Position numbers and translations under genes: made by a program
Assembly (NCBI RefSeq): GCF_014205675.1
Contig: NZ_JACIIX010000002.1
Coordinates: 357,208 to 421,207, forward strand
Direction: 5' to 3'
DNA: 64,000 nucleotides
Source of the DNA: Novispirillum itersonii
GTDB taxonomy: Bacteria; Pseudomonadota; Alphaproteobacteria; Rhodospirillales; Rhodospirillaceae
The notes under the pieces: model-generated
The model's input: only the letters and a program-made list of their open reading frames with translations
Database searches by the model: none
Told to the model about the DNA's origin: nothing
In this document: positions 44,361 through 53,658 of the stretch, piece after piece
Layout of the letters: each line of letters opens with the position of its first letter
How positions within the stretch are numbered: position 1 is the stretch's first letter

Positions 44361-45506
44361 TTAGTGCTTTCTCAGCCGGTTGACCATGGTCCGGCGCGGG
44401 GCGACCTCCTGCGGGTCGAAGGCCTCGCGGGTCAGTTCGTCCCGCAGCGGCTGGCCGGTTGCCAGTGCCGAGCCCAGCCACGCCATGGCCGGGCAGGTCT
44501 GGATGCCATAGCCGCCCTGACCGGCAAACCAGAAGAACCCTTTGGTGCCGGGGTCAAAACCGACCACCGGGCTACGGTCGGGGGCAAAGGTGCGCAGCCC
44601 GGCCCACGAGCGGTCAACGCGGGTGACTTCCAGCGTCACCGCCTGTTCAAAGCGGTACAGGCCTTCGGCCAGATCCATGTCATCGACATAGGCGTCATGC
44701 GGATCCATCGGCACTTCATCGACCGGGGAGACCAGCAGCTTTCCGGCATCGGGCTTGAAGTAGAACCGTTCCATCACGTCGTTGATCATCTGCCAGTGAT
44801 CAAAGCCGCCCTCCGCCGGGCCGGGCAGAATGGCCCCGGTGCGGCGCAGCGGCTGGAGCCCGATCGGCGCCAGACCGGCCATTTTCGCGATGTCATCGGC
44901 CCAGGCCCCGGCGGCGTTGATCACCAGCGGGGCGACAAAGGTGCCCGCCTTGGTTTCCACCGTCCACAGGCCGTCGGCCCCCCGCGACAGGGCAGTGACA
45001 CCGGCGTTGCAGCGCACCTCGCTGCCTGCCCGGGTCAGGCGGCGCAGCCAGCACTGATGCAGGCGGGCGACGTCGATATCCTCGGAATCCGGTTCTTCCA
45101 GCACATAGGCGGCGGCTTCCGGGCGCAGGATCGGCACCCGCTTCAGAGCCTCTTCGGTGGTGTGGGGGATCAGGTGCGGCGAGGCGGCGTGCAGGGCATC
45201 AACCGCCGCCTTGTCCTCGGCCCGCCCGATGTAGAGGTTGCCGCGCGGGCTGAGGAAGCCCTCGTCGGAAAACTCCGCCGGCGGCTGGCGCAGAAAGGCC
45301 AGACTGGCGCGGTTGAGCTTGCAGATGGTGGCATTGCCGTAGGAGGCGATGAAAATCGCCGCCGAGCGGCCGGTGGTGTGATAGCCGGGCATGTCCTCGG
45401 CCTCCAGCACCACCACCTTGCGGTCCTGCGCCAGTTCCGCCCCGATGGAGGCTCCGGCAATTCCGGCCCCGATGACAACAGCATCCACATGCGACAGAGC
45501 GGTCAC
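44361..45506 (-). CDS. FAD-dependent amine oxidase, D-arginine dehydrogenase (DauA)-like
   Basis: 381 residues, DAO superfamily. N-terminal FAD-binding VVIGAGIAGASIGAEL, then GYHTTGRSAAIFIASYGN, VINAAGAWADDIA and the C-terminal GFFWFAGQGGYGIQT. The arrangement closely resembles Pseudomonas DauA as I remember it, including the middle segment FYFKPDAGKLLVSP. Likely oxidative deamination of a D-amino acid (broad specificity), passing electrons to a quinone or carrier rather than O2. Substrate not predictable. The stop codon is followed by a large inverted repeat. Confidence 0.83.
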   Translation of the reverse strand: MTALSHVDAVVIGAGIAGASIGAELAQDRKVVVLEAEDMPGYHTTGRSAAIFIASYGNATICKLNRASLAFLRQPPAEFSDEGFLSPRGNLYIGRAEDKAAVDALHAASPHLIPHTTEEALKRVPILRPEAAAYVLEEPDSEDIDVARLHQCWLRRLTRAGSEVRCNAGVTALSRGADGLWTVETKAGTFVAPLVINAAGAWADDIAKMAGLAPIGLQPLRRTGAILPGPAEGGFDHWQMINDVMERFYFKPDAGKLLVSPVDEVPMDPHDAYVDDMDLAEGLYRFEQAVTLEVTRVDRSWAGLRTFAPDRSPVVGFDPGTKGFFWFAGQGGYGIQTCPAMAWLGSALATGQPLRDELTREAFDPQEVAPRRTMVNRLRKH

Positions 45507-45726
45507 GATCCAAACCCCTGCTCAAGTTCCGGTTGGGATGGGATAATTGTATCCAATCCAGCCGCCGACCTTACAGTCTATAAGGGTCTGTGCATAGAGG
45601 GGGATGGCGGTATGGCAGCCATGAAACGGGCGGGGGAAGAGGCGGTGATTTGTCATAGAGACAGGCGGCGAGGTGTTGTAATGTGCCGCCAATCCCGATT
45701 CTTACCCCCAGCCGTACGGATCCTCC

Positions 45727-47280
45727 ATGACCGATCGCATCCTCATTGTAGATTTCGGCTCTCAGGTCACTCAGCTTATCGCCCGCCGGGTGCGTGAGAC
45801 TGGCGTGTACTGCGAAATCCACCCGTTCAACCGGGTGACTGTTGACAGCATCCGCGCCTTCGATCCGAAGGGCGTGATCCTGTCCGGCGGTCCGGCCTCG
45901 GTGACCGGAACCGACACCCCGCGCGCGCCGCAGGGCCTGTTCGGGATGGGGCTGCCGGTTCTGGGGATCTGCTACGGCCAGCAGACCATGATGGCCCAGC
46001 TGGGCGGCAAGGTTGAAGGCTCCGATCACCGCGAGTTCGGCCGCGCCTATGTCGAGGTTTCCGATGCCTGCGCCCTGTTTGAAGGCACCTGGAGCCCCGG
46101 CGCCCGCGAACAGGTGTGGATGAGCCATGGCGACCGCGTCACCGCGCTGGCCCCGGGCTTCCGCGTCGTCGCCACCTCTGAAGGCGCGCCGTTCGCCGCC
46201 GTGGCCGATGATGAACGCGGCTTCTATGGCGTGCAGTTCCACCCTGAAGTGGTGCACACCCCGCATGGGGCCCAGCTGCTGCGCACCTTTGTGCGGACCA
46301 TCTGCGGCTGTTCCGGCGACTGGACCATGGCGTCCTTCCGCGAAACCGAAATTGCCAAGATCCGCGCTCAGGTCGGCTCCGGCCGGGTGATCTGTGGCCT
46401 GTCCGGCGGCGTTGACAGCTCGGTGGTGGCGGCGATCATCCACGAAGCCATCGGCGATCAGCTGACCTGCGTGTACGTCGATCACGGCCTGATGCGTCTG
46501 GGTGAGTCGGAGCAGGTGGTGCGGGTGTTCCGCGACCAGTTCAACATCAATCTGGTGCATGTCGATGCCTCCGATCTGTTCCTGGGCCTGCTGGCCGGGA
46601 AGACCGATCCGGAAGAGAAGCGCAAGATCATCGGCAAGACCTTCATCGACGTGTTCGAGGCGGAAGCCAGGAAGATCGGCGGTGCTGAGTTTCTGGCGCA
46701 GGGGACCCTGTACCCCGACGTGATTGAATCGGTGTCCTTCACCGGCGGCCCCAGCGTCACCATCAAGTCGCACCACAATGTGGGCGGCCTGCCGGACCGC
46801 ATGAACATGAAGCTGGTGGAACCGCTGCGCGAGCTGTTCAAGGACGAAGTCCGGGCGCTGGGCCGCGAACTGGGCCTGCCGGAAGAAATGGTCGGCCGCC
46901 ATCCGTTCCCGGGGCCGGGTCTGGCGATCCGCATTCCGGGGCAGGAAATCACCCGCGAAAAGCTGGATATCCTGCGCAAGGCCGATGCGATCTATCTGGA
47001 AGAAATCCGTAACGCTGGCCTGTATGACGTTATCTGGCAGGCTTTTGCCGTGCTGCTGCCGGTGCGCACCGTCGGCGTGATGGGCGATGGCCGGACCTAT
47101 GATTACGCGCTGGCGATCCGGGCGGTGACCTCCACCGACGGGATGACCGCCGACTATTATCACTTCGACCATGACTTCCTGTCCCGCCTGTCCAGCCGCG
47201 TGATCAACGAGGTGAAGGGCGTCAACCGCGTGGTGTACGACATCACCAGCAAGCCGCCGGGCACGATTGAGTGGGAATGA
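45727..47280 (+). CDS. guaA: GMP synthase (glutamine-hydrolysing)
   Basis: 517 residues, full length. The N-terminal class I glutamine amidotransferase domain has the catalytic Cys82 (GICYGQQ) and the His/Glu pair (GVQFHPEV). The ATP-pyrophosphatase domain has SGGVDSSV at about 226, and the C-terminal dimerisation domain ends KPPGTIEWE as in the family. It makes GMP from XMP in the cytoplasm. It stands alone with its own terminator; the 220 bp upstream show no purine riboswitch-like element that I could recognise. Confidence 0.97.
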   Translation: MTDRILIVDFGSQVTQLIARRVRETGVYCEIHPFNRVTVDSIRAFDPKGVILSGGPASVTGTDTPRAPQGLFGMGLPVLGICYGQQTMMAQLGGKVEGSDHREFGRAYVEVSDACALFEGTWSPGAREQVWMSHGDRVTALAPGFRVVATSEGAPFAAVADDERGFYGVQFHPEVVHTPHGAQLLRTFVRTICGCSGDWTMASFRETEIAKIRAQVGSGRVICGLSGGVDSSVVAAIIHEAIGDQLTCVYVDHGLMRLGESEQVVRVFRDQFNINLVHVDASDLFLGLLAGKTDPEEKRKIIGKTFIDVFEAEARKIGGAEFLAQGTLYPDVIESVSFTGGPSVTIKSHHNVGGLPDRMNMKLVEPLRELFKDEVRALGRELGLPEEMVGRHPFPGPGLAIRIPGQEITREKLDILRKADAIYLEEIRNAGLYDVIWQAFAVLLPVRTVGVMGDGRTYDYALAIRAVTSTDGMTADYYHFDHDFLSRLSSRVINEVKGVNRVVYDITSKPPGTIEWE

Positions 47281-47385
47281 TTTCTGCTCATCCGTGAAGA
47301 AATCTTCCGGTTGATGAGGACGTCTCTTCTGCCTTTGGGAGGACTTCGCGGTGCTGCGGGCCTGTCCCTATTGCCGCAGGATCCG

Positions 47386-47419
47386 AAAACACCGTCAGGA
47401 AATTCCTGGCGGTGTTTTT
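47386..47419 (+). terminator. Rho-independent terminator of guaA
   Basis: AAAACACCGTCAGGA pairs with TCCTGGCGGTGTTTT (one T-G wobble) around a 4-nt AATT loop and runs into TTTTTC. About 105 nt after the guaA stop. Confidence 0.85.
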
Positions 47420-47612
47420 CGTTGTAAACAGAGAGGGCTCTCGTGCCGATCTCTGTCGGGCTTGAAAAGAGGGACGCATTGACGGAAATAGGATCGCCCT
47501 ATGATTGATTAATCTAAAAAGTGTATTTTCTTTCAAAAGCAATTATAGGATTATAATTTCTGTGGGGGCTCACGTCCTTCCGTAAAATTCCTGACGACGG
47601 TTTTATCCACTG
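47420..47612 (+). promoter_or_regulatory. AT-rich region upstream of a GNAT gene with a TATAAT element
   Basis: Within the 332-bp gap between guaA and the next gene, the part after the terminator is AT-rich. TATAAT at 47552-47557 is a consensus -10; the -35 region (TCTTTC) is poor. Nothing else is visible. Confidence 0.45.
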
Positions 47613-48131
47613 ATGATCGATTTTCCCGTAAATCCGGCCCCTTGCCCCCTTCAGGTGCCCGGTGTGGTCTTGCGTCCGTGCCGGGCGGAGGACAGCCGGT
47701 TTCTGTTGCGGCTGTACGGGCAGACCCGCGAGGCCGAGCTGGCGGCCATGAACTGGCCGGAGGAGATGCGCAAAAGCTTCTGTCTCCAGCAGTTTACCGC
47801 CCAGCATACCGACTGGACGACGCGTCTTGCCGGGGCCCATTTCCTGCTTCTGGTCAGCCGGGGGCAGCCGGTCGGGCGCCTGTACGTTCATGTGGGGGAA
47901 GAGGATATCCGGCTGATCGAGGTTGCCGTTCTCGCCGCCCGGCAGGGGCAGGGGATCGGGTCGGCCATTTTACAGGCATTACAGGTGCTGGCGGCAGAGC
48001 GTTCGGTTCCGCTCCGGCTTGCGGTCCTGCACCGCAATCCCCGGGCGCAGGCCCTGTATCAGCGGATGGGGTTCCGCCCCGAAGGGCAGACGGCGGACCG
48101 TCTGCAAATGGTCTGGCAGCCGCAGGGCTGA
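47613..48131 (+). CDS. GNAT-family N-acetyltransferase
   Basis: 172 residues. Acetyl-CoA-binding motif A is clear (VAVLAARQGQGIGSAILQAL, with Q/R-x-x-G-x-G/A), followed by the Asn/Tyr motif (HRNPRAQALYQRMGFRP). Substrate unknown. A single-gene unit, convergent with an MFS gene and sharing a compact bidirectional terminator with it. Confidence 0.85.
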   Translation: MIDFPVNPAPCPLQVPGVVLRPCRAEDSRFLLRLYGQTREAELAAMNWPEEMRKSFCLQQFTAQHTDWTTRLAGAHFLLLVSRGQPVGRLYVHVGEEDIRLIEVAVLAARQGQGIGSAILQALQVLAAERSVPLRLAVLHRNPRAQALYQRMGFRPEGQTADRLQMVWQPQG

Positions 48132-48135
48132 CCGG

Positions 48136-48153
48136 GGCGGGGTTATCCCCGCC
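48136..48153. terminator. Compact bidirectional terminator overlapping the MFS stop codon
   Basis: GGCGGGG-TTAT-CCCCGCC is a 7-bp GC stem with a tetraloop, followed by GTTT on the plus strand. It overlaps the stop codon of the minus-strand MFS gene. Confidence 0.6.
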
Positions 48154-49357
48154 GTTTCCGCTGATCGGCCCGTGACCACAGATGGACCCCCAGCCCGGCC
48201 AGTGCCAGTGCAGCCCCGACCAGACCGGTTGAGGACCACCCGTAACCGGCCTTGATCGCCAGCCCCCCCAGCCATGGCCCGAGGGCATTGGCGGCGTTGA
48301 AGGCGGAATGGTTCAGGGCGGCGGCCATGGTCTGGGCATCCCCGGCGACTTCCATCAGCCGGGTTTGCAGGGCGGCGGCGAGGGCAACCATGGTACCGAC
48401 CAGCAGAATGGTCAGGGGGCCGAGGACCGGATGCCCGGCGGTGACGGAATAGGCTGCCATCAGGCAGCCGCCCCAGATCAGAACCACAAAAATGGTACGT
48501 TCCAGCGCCCGGTCGGCAAAGCGGGATCCGGCCAGATTGCCGGTGATCATCCCGACCCCGAACAGCGCAAGGATCAGCGGGATCATGCTTTCCGGAAGCC
48601 CGGCCAGTTCGGTCATCGTCGGTTTGACGTAGCTGAAGATGGAAAACAGCCCGCCGGACCCGATGGCACCGATGCCCAGAGTCAGCAGAACCTGTTTCCG
48701 GCGCAGGGCTCCCAGTTCCCGCAGCGGGCTGGCGGTCCGGCTGGCCGGAATGAACGGCACCCAGCGCCAGACCAGAAAAGCGGTCAGGCCGCCGATGACC
48801 CCGACAATGGCGAAGGCGATGCGCCAGCTGAAGGCCTGCCCGATGGCGGCAACGGCAGGAACCCCGATCAGGGTGGCGACGGTCAGCCCCATCAGAACCA
48901 TTGCCACCGCCTGTGTCCGTTTCTCGCGGGGGACCAGACCGGCGGCGACAAGGGCGGCGACCCCGAAATAGGTGCCATGCGGCAGGCCGGTGATAAACCG
49001 GGCTGTCATCATCGATGTCATGGCCGGAGCGATGGCGCTGACCAGATTGCCGACCCCGAAAAACAGCATCAGGGCAATCAGCAGGCGGCGGCGCGGCCAG
49101 CGCGCCCCGAGCACGGCCAGCAGCGGCGCCCCGATCACCACGCCAAGGGCATAGATACTGACCAGATGCCCGGCATCGGGAATGGAAACTCCCAGATCCG
49201 CCGCCGCATCCGGCAGAAGCCCCATGATGACGAATTCCCCGGTGCCGATGGCAAAACCGCCGACACTCAGGGCCAGAAGGGCTTTACGGACAGCGGACGG
49301 GGGCGGGCTGGACGGGGCAGAATGGACATCTCTGTCAATTCCGGAAGCGGAGTGCAT
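48143..49357 (-). CDS. MFS transporter, DHA1 drug/sugar efflux type
   Basis: 404 residues with twelve helices. The opening GGFAIGTGEFVIMGLLPDAA and the loop GARWPRRRLLIALM are characteristic of the YdhP/AraJ/PbuE-like DHA1 branch, mostly proton-driven efflux pumps. The ATG at 49357 is chosen because AAGGA is spaced 7 nt upstream; an open frame continues 67 codons further but has no plausible protein features. It is divergent from a RimJ-like acetyltransferase across a region with repeated TTTTGCAGG motifs. Confidence 0.88.
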   Translation of the reverse strand: MHSASGIDRDVHSAPSSPPPSAVRKALLALSVGGFAIGTGEFVIMGLLPDAAADLGVSIPDAGHLVSIYALGVVIGAPLLAVLGARWPRRRLLIALMLFFGVGNLVSAIAPAMTSMMTARFITGLPHGTYFGVAALVAAGLVPREKRTQAVAMVLMGLTVATLIGVPAVAAIGQAFSWRIAFAIVGVIGGLTAFLVWRWVPFIPASRTASPLRELGALRRKQVLLTLGIGAIGSGGLFSIFSYVKPTMTELAGLPESMIPLILALFGVGMITGNLAGSRFADRALERTIFVVLIWGGCLMAAYSVTAGHPVLGPLTILLVGTMVALAAALQTRLMEVAGDAQTMAAALNHSAFNAANALGPWLGGLAIKAGYGWSSTGLVGAALALAGLGVHLWSRADQRKRRG

Positions 49358-49493
49358 GGGGGAGTCCTTGAAACGTGAACCGCAGTTTGACCTTAAACCG
49401 GTCCCGATCCCGCAGGGGGTGCGGGGAGGACCGCATACATAAGCTGCTCCGCCTCCGGACGGAACGGTTGAAAGGGACTGGCTGCATTCCCTT

Positions 49494-49560
49494 TTTTGCA
49501 GGTCCTTTTGCAGGGGTAGAGGGGTGGTGAACAGGAGTGGTCCCGTCATTTCCTGCAAAA
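49494..49560. repeat. Three copies of TTTTGCAGG in the MFS/acetyltransferase intergenic region
   Basis: TTTTGCAGG at 49494-49502 and 49506-49514 are direct repeats one helical turn (12 bp) apart; the inverse, CCTGCAAAA, is at 49552-49560. A degenerate fourth copy follows (TTTTGGCAG near 49567). Candidate multi-site operator for the divergent genes. Confidence 0.55.
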
Positions 49561-49640
49561 CTGGATCTTTTGGCAGTCCGGATTTTCCGTCACTGTAGCC
49601 GTCGCTGTACCGGTGAAATTGCTTTTTGGAGTCTGTGCTG

Positions 49641-50327
49641 ATGTCTGCTGTATCCGATCCGGCCTCTCTCGCGGACTGGTCGCCGCGCCCGCGCCCAGAG
49701 CGGGTGGTTCTCGAAGGGCGCTATGTGCGTCTGGAGCCGCTGGAGGCTGACCGCCATACCGATGATCTGTATGAGCAGTCGGCTGTTGCCGATGCCGGGG
49801 CCCGTTTCGCCTGGCTGTTTGAACAGCCCCCGACTGACCGTACTTCCTTCCGGTCGTGGGTGGAGACGGTTTCCCGCAGTGAAGATCCCCTGTTCTTTGC
49901 GGTGATCGACAAGGCCACCGGCAAAGTGGCTGGGCGTCAGGCCCTGATGCGGATTGATCCGGCGCATGGGGTGATTGAGATCGGCAGTATCTACTGGGGG
50001 CCGCTGGTTTCCCGCCGTCCGGCGGCGACGGAGGCTTTGTTCCTGTTTGCCGATTACGCCTTCCGCGATCTGGGCTACCGCCGGTTTGAATGGAAGTGCA
50101 ACAACAGCAATGAGCCTTCCAAACGGGCGGCGCTGCGGTTCGGGTTCACCTACGAAGGGCTGTTCCGTCAGCATATGGTGGCCAAGGGCCAGAACCGCGA
50201 TACCGCCTGGTTCTCGATCCTTGACGGTGAATGGCCGGCCCTGCGTCAGGCCTACCTCAACTGGCTGTCGCCCGAAAATTTCGATGCGGATGGACAGCAG
50301 CGCCAGCCCTTGGCGGCGTTCCGTTAA
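49641..50327 (+). CDS. GNAT-family acetyltransferase, RimJ/RimL type
   Basis: 228 residues from the ATG at 49641 (GGAG 10 nt upstream; a TTG at 49626 is also open). RimJ-like features: VVLEGRYVRLEPLEADRH at the start, the IEIGSIYWGP strand, and YRRFEWKCNNSNEPSKRAAL in the acetyl-CoA-binding half. Such proteins acetylate N-termini or small amines; the target is unknown. It is divergent from an MFS efflux gene, so self-protection with efflux is conceivable but unproven. Confidence 0.87.
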   Translation: MSAVSDPASLADWSPRPRPERVVLEGRYVRLEPLEADRHTDDLYEQSAVADAGARFAWLFEQPPTDRTSFRSWVETVSRSEDPLFFAVIDKATGKVAGRQALMRIDPAHGVIEIGSIYWGPLVSRRPAATEALFLFADYAFRDLGYRRFEWKCNNSNEPSKRAALRFGFTYEGLFRQHMVAKGQNRDTAWFSILDGEWPALRQAYLNWLSPENFDADGQQRQPLAAFR

Positions 50328-50366
50328 CGGGCGGTCATATTTTGTCTTCTTATCGGCCGGTTGCCG

Positions 50367-50651
50367 TCAGCCGCGCGGCCCGAACATCCGGCGGCGGGAG
50401 GTGTCCCGCCGTCGCAGCAGAAGTCCGAATCCGGTCAGGATCAGGCCGAGAGCAAAGACCGCGCCCAGAATGGCGATAGCCTGCATGTCGGCATTAAATC
50501 CGCAGGTTCCATCCCCGATGACCTGAGGGGAGGGAACCGGGGGCGGGCACAGGGCTGTGGCAATCCGGTCCTCGATGTCTGTTGTCATCACGGCTGCCAG
50601 CAGGGCGATCACAGCGGCGATCAACAGCAGTCCGGTCCGGTACAAAAACAT
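50367..50651 (-). CDS. Small two-helix membrane protein of unknown function
   Basis: 94 residues. Helix 1 at about 5-22 (GLLLIAAVIALLAAVM), a ~30-residue loop with two cysteines and several prolines (CPPPVPSP, GDGTCGF), helix 2 at about 56-78, and a basic Arg-rich tail (RRRDTSRRRM). A well-placed GGAGGTGG lies upstream of the ATG, which supports translation. The two loop cysteines could form a periplasmic disulfide. Family not recognised. Confidence 0.6.
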   Translation of the reverse strand: MFLYRTGLLLIAAVIALLAAVMTTDIEDRIATALCPPPVPSPQVIGDGTCGFNADMQAIAILGAVFALGLILTGFGLLLRRRDTSRRRMFGPRG

Positions 50652-50923
50652 CTCTGTCCACCTCCGCCTCTTCCTGCCGCCCGTGGCAGTCCGTGCCCGT
50701 ATCTATGTGGCAGGCTAATCTTCAACTGTGGCGGCAATTGGGCCGGAATGGTGCGCCCGGTGACCCGGTTCCATGAACAGAATGGCTCATTGTTGCGCCC
50801 TGCGGGCTCCGCTAGTCTGACTATCAGGGGGACCTGATGTATGCGTCCAGACCATCACAGGGTGGGGACGCGCACCTGTCGTGAGTTTAACCGGCCATTA
50901 CCGCCGGGCAGGAGAACCGCAGT

Positions 50924-53593
50924 ATGAGATCTCCCGGAACCACAGCGGCCACCGCGTCTGATGTGCTGGGATCTCCCCAATGGCTGGAGGCCCTGTACAC
51001 ATCCGCGCCCTTTGCCATCATCACCTGGGATGACCGCTTTCAGGTGATCGGCTGGAATGCGCAGGCGGAACGTATTTTTGGGTACACCGCCGCTGAAATG
51101 CTGGGGGAGGGGGCGGACCGCCTGTTGACGCCGGCCTCTGTGGCCAAGGTGGTGCCCCGCGTTTACCGCATTCTGCGCGATGGTGCGGCGTTTACCTCGG
51201 AGAATGAGAATTTGACCCGCAGCGGGCGGGTCATCATCTGCCGCTGGCACGTTACCCCCCTGCGGGATAAGGGGGGGCGGATCTGCGGCGTGGCCTCGTT
51301 CTGCGAGGATATCACCGCGCAGCGGGAAGCCGAACTGGCTCTGGCCCGGTCCTCGGAACGGAACCGCCTGCTGATGAATGCGATGCAGTACATTCACCGC
51401 CACCCGACGATCACCCTGGGGGCGCTGACACAGGCCTGCCGGTCGTTGACCGAGATTGCCGTCACCGCACTGGAAGTCGACCGGGCGGCCATCTGGCTGA
51501 TGGATGAAACGTGCACCAATCTTCAGTCGGTTGATATCTATGAGCCGCACGGGACCGGGCATTTTACCGAAGACCCCCTGCGGATTGCCGATTTTCCTGA
51601 ATACTTCGAGCGGATCGGGCGGGGACGGCTGTTTGTGGTCGGGGATGTCGCCGCCGATGAACGGCTGGCCGGGCTGCGGCAGCATCTGTTCCGCGGGCAG
51701 TCCTATACATCGCAGATGGGGGTCCCGGTCTTCTCGGAAGGGCAGTGCATTGGCGTGATGGTGGTCTCGACGCTGGAAGCCAAGCCGGAGTGGAGCAGTC
51801 AGGAGCAGATGTTCGGGGCCTATGTCGGCGATGTGCTGAGCGGCCTGTGGCACAACGACCGGCGTCTGGCGGCGGAGGCCTCGCTGCGGGCGCTGAATGA
51901 GTCCCTCGAACAGCAGGTTCTGGAACGGACAGAGGAACTGGAACGGCAGCGGGCGGTGCTGGATGTGGTGGTCACCAACATGACGCAGGGGGTGACGTAT
52001 ATCGACAGTGATTTCAAAGTGGTGTTCCAGAATCAGCCGTACAGCGACATGTTCGCGGTGCCGGAGCATCTGCGCCGCCCGGGAGTTCCGGTCGAGGCGC
52101 TGGTCCGGGACATGGCGGAAACCGGCCAGTATGGGGATGTTGAGGTGGAGGCCGAGATCGTGCATCGGATGCAGAGCCTCCAGACTCTCGAACCACGCTG
52201 TTTCCTGCACCGCTCCCCCTGTGGCCGCATTGTGGAGACCCGGCGCAATCCGTTGCCGCCGGACATTGGCGGGGTTCTGACCACCTACACTGATATGACG
52301 GAGATCATCCATACGCAGGAGCGTCTGGAAGCGGAGAAAACCCGGCTGGAACAGGTGACGCAGGAGTTACAGCTGTATTTTGCCCTGCTGGATGCCACCT
52401 TTAACAACATTTCGCAGGGGATTTCCGTCTTTGATGCCGATTTGCGCCTGCGGATGTGTAACCGGCGGTTTGTCGAATTTCTGGGCTTCCCCGAGGAGCT
52501 GATCCGGCCGGGGACCTCTCTGGCAGAGTTTTTCCGGTTCAATGCCGAACGCGGGGAATATGGCCCCGGTGATGTCGGGGAGCAGGTCGCGGAACGGATG
52601 GCGCTGGCGGCCCGGATGGAACCGCATCACTTCGTCCGCAACCGTCCGGATGGGGGGATCCTTGAAGTGGACGGGCGTCCTCTGCCCCCGGGGATCGGCG
52701 GTTTTGTGACCACCTATACCGATGTGACGGAAATCCAGCGGTCGCGGGCGGAACTGGAAGCGGCAAAGAACAAGGCGGAGAAGGCCAGCCGGGCCTTGCA
52801 GAGCAGTCTGGATGACCTGCGGCGGACGCAGGCCGATCTGGTGGAGTCTGAGAAGATGGCCTCTCTCGGCAGTCTGGTGGCCGGGATTGCCCATGAGATC
52901 AATACCCCGGTCGGGATTGCGGTCACCGCGACATCGCTGATGCAGGATCATCTGAACACCCTACAGGCCGCCTATGAAGGCGGGGCGCTGGAGGAAAGCC
53001 TCTTTGAGACGTTCCTGCGTAACGGGGTGCAGACGGTTGACATGGTCAGCGTCAACCTCCGGCGGGCGTCGGAGCTGATTTCCAGTTTCAAGCGGGTGGC
53101 GGTTGACCAGAGCAACGGCGAAATCCGCCCGATCCTGCTGCGCGAATACGTTGAGACCGTTCTGTTCAGTCTTCAGCCGCGTCTGCGGCGGACGCAGGTG
53201 CGGACCGTGGTGGATATTCCGGAGACCGTCATGGTCCGCACCGTGCCGGGGGCTGTCTCGCAGGTTCTGTCCAATCTGCTGATGAATGCCATCATTCATG
53301 GCTTCGACGACGGAGAGGCCGCCGGAACAATCCGTATCACCGCCCGGTCGTTGCCACAGGGCCGGGTGGAAATGGTGGTGGAGGATGATGGTGTCGGCGT
53401 GCCTGAAGAAAATCTCCGCCGGATCATGGAACCCTTCTTCACCACCCGGCGGGGGAATGGCGGGACCGGTCTGGGGCTGCACATTGTCTACAATCTGGTG
53501 ACCAGCGTGCTTCGGGGCACCATCAACTACAGCAGTGCGCCGGGGCAGGGGCTGACGGTGGTGATCCGCATCCCGTCCCTGCTGTCGGCCTAA
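50924..53593 (+). CDS. Multi-sensor histidine kinase (PAS-GAF-PAS-PAS-HisKA-HATPase)
   Basis: 889 residues without membrane helices. Order: PAS at about 20-135 (FQVIGWNAQAERIFGYTAAE), GAF at about 145-310, a coiled-coil linker, two similar PAS domains (about 345-465 and 485-605) that share the NPLPP/GRPLPP-x-IGG and TTYTD(M/V)TEI segments, then the phospho-acceptor His657 in GIAHEINTPVG and an HATPase domain with N, G1 and G2 boxes (NLLMNAIIHG, EDDGVGVP, GGTGLGLHIVYNL). A cytoplasmic sensor kinase. The response regulator 65 nt downstream is its obvious partner. Confidence 0.92.
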   Translation: MRSPGTTAATASDVLGSPQWLEALYTSAPFAIITWDDRFQVIGWNAQAERIFGYTAAEMLGEGADRLLTPASVAKVVPRVYRILRDGAAFTSENENLTRSGRVIICRWHVTPLRDKGGRICGVASFCEDITAQREAELALARSSERNRLLMNAMQYIHRHPTITLGALTQACRSLTEIAVTALEVDRAAIWLMDETCTNLQSVDIYEPHGTGHFTEDPLRIADFPEYFERIGRGRLFVVGDVAADERLAGLRQHLFRGQSYTSQMGVPVFSEGQCIGVMVVSTLEAKPEWSSQEQMFGAYVGDVLSGLWHNDRRLAAEASLRALNESLEQQVLERTEELERQRAVLDVVVTNMTQGVTYIDSDFKVVFQNQPYSDMFAVPEHLRRPGVPVEALVRDMAETGQYGDVEVEAEIVHRMQSLQTLEPRCFLHRSPCGRIVETRRNPLPPDIGGVLTTYTDMTEIIHTQERLEAEKTRLEQVTQELQLYFALLDATFNNISQGISVFDADLRLRMCNRRFVEFLGFPEELIRPGTSLAEFFRFNAERGEYGPGDVGEQVAERMALAARMEPHHFVRNRPDGGILEVDGRPLPPGIGGFVTTYTDVTEIQRSRAELEAAKNKAEKASRALQSSLDDLRRTQADLVESEKMASLGSLVAGIAHEINTPVGIAVTATSLMQDHLNTLQAAYEGGALEESLFETFLRNGVQTVDMVSVNLRRASELISSFKRVAVDQSNGEIRPILLREYVETVLFSLQPRLRRTQVRTVVDIPETVMVRTVPGAVSQVLSNLLMNAIIHGFDDGEAAGTIRITARSLPQGRVEMVVEDDGVGVPEENLRRIMEPFFTTRRGNGGTGLGLHIVYNLVTSVLRGTINYSSAPGQGLTVVIRIPSLLSA

Positions 53594-53658
53594 AAACCAT
53601 CTGGCTAAAAACCATCCCCGGAAAGGGGGCCGTCTCAAAAGCAAAGGGGGGAGGAAGA

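Noticed and set aside
42915..45506. Biotin operon
   Set aside because: Only bioA is present. The upstream FAD enzyme resembles D-arginine dehydrogenase, not a biotin pathway enzyme.
45507..45726. Guanine riboswitch upstream of guaA
   Set aside because: No three-way-junction core sequence is recognisable and this class is not expected upstream of guaA in alphaproteobacteria.
49358..49558. 67-residue N-terminal extension of the MFS transporter
   Set aside because: It would put a non-hydrophobic, Cys/Pro-rich tail before helix 1 and run over the TTTTGCAGG repeats; a good ribosome-binding site marks the ATG at 49357.
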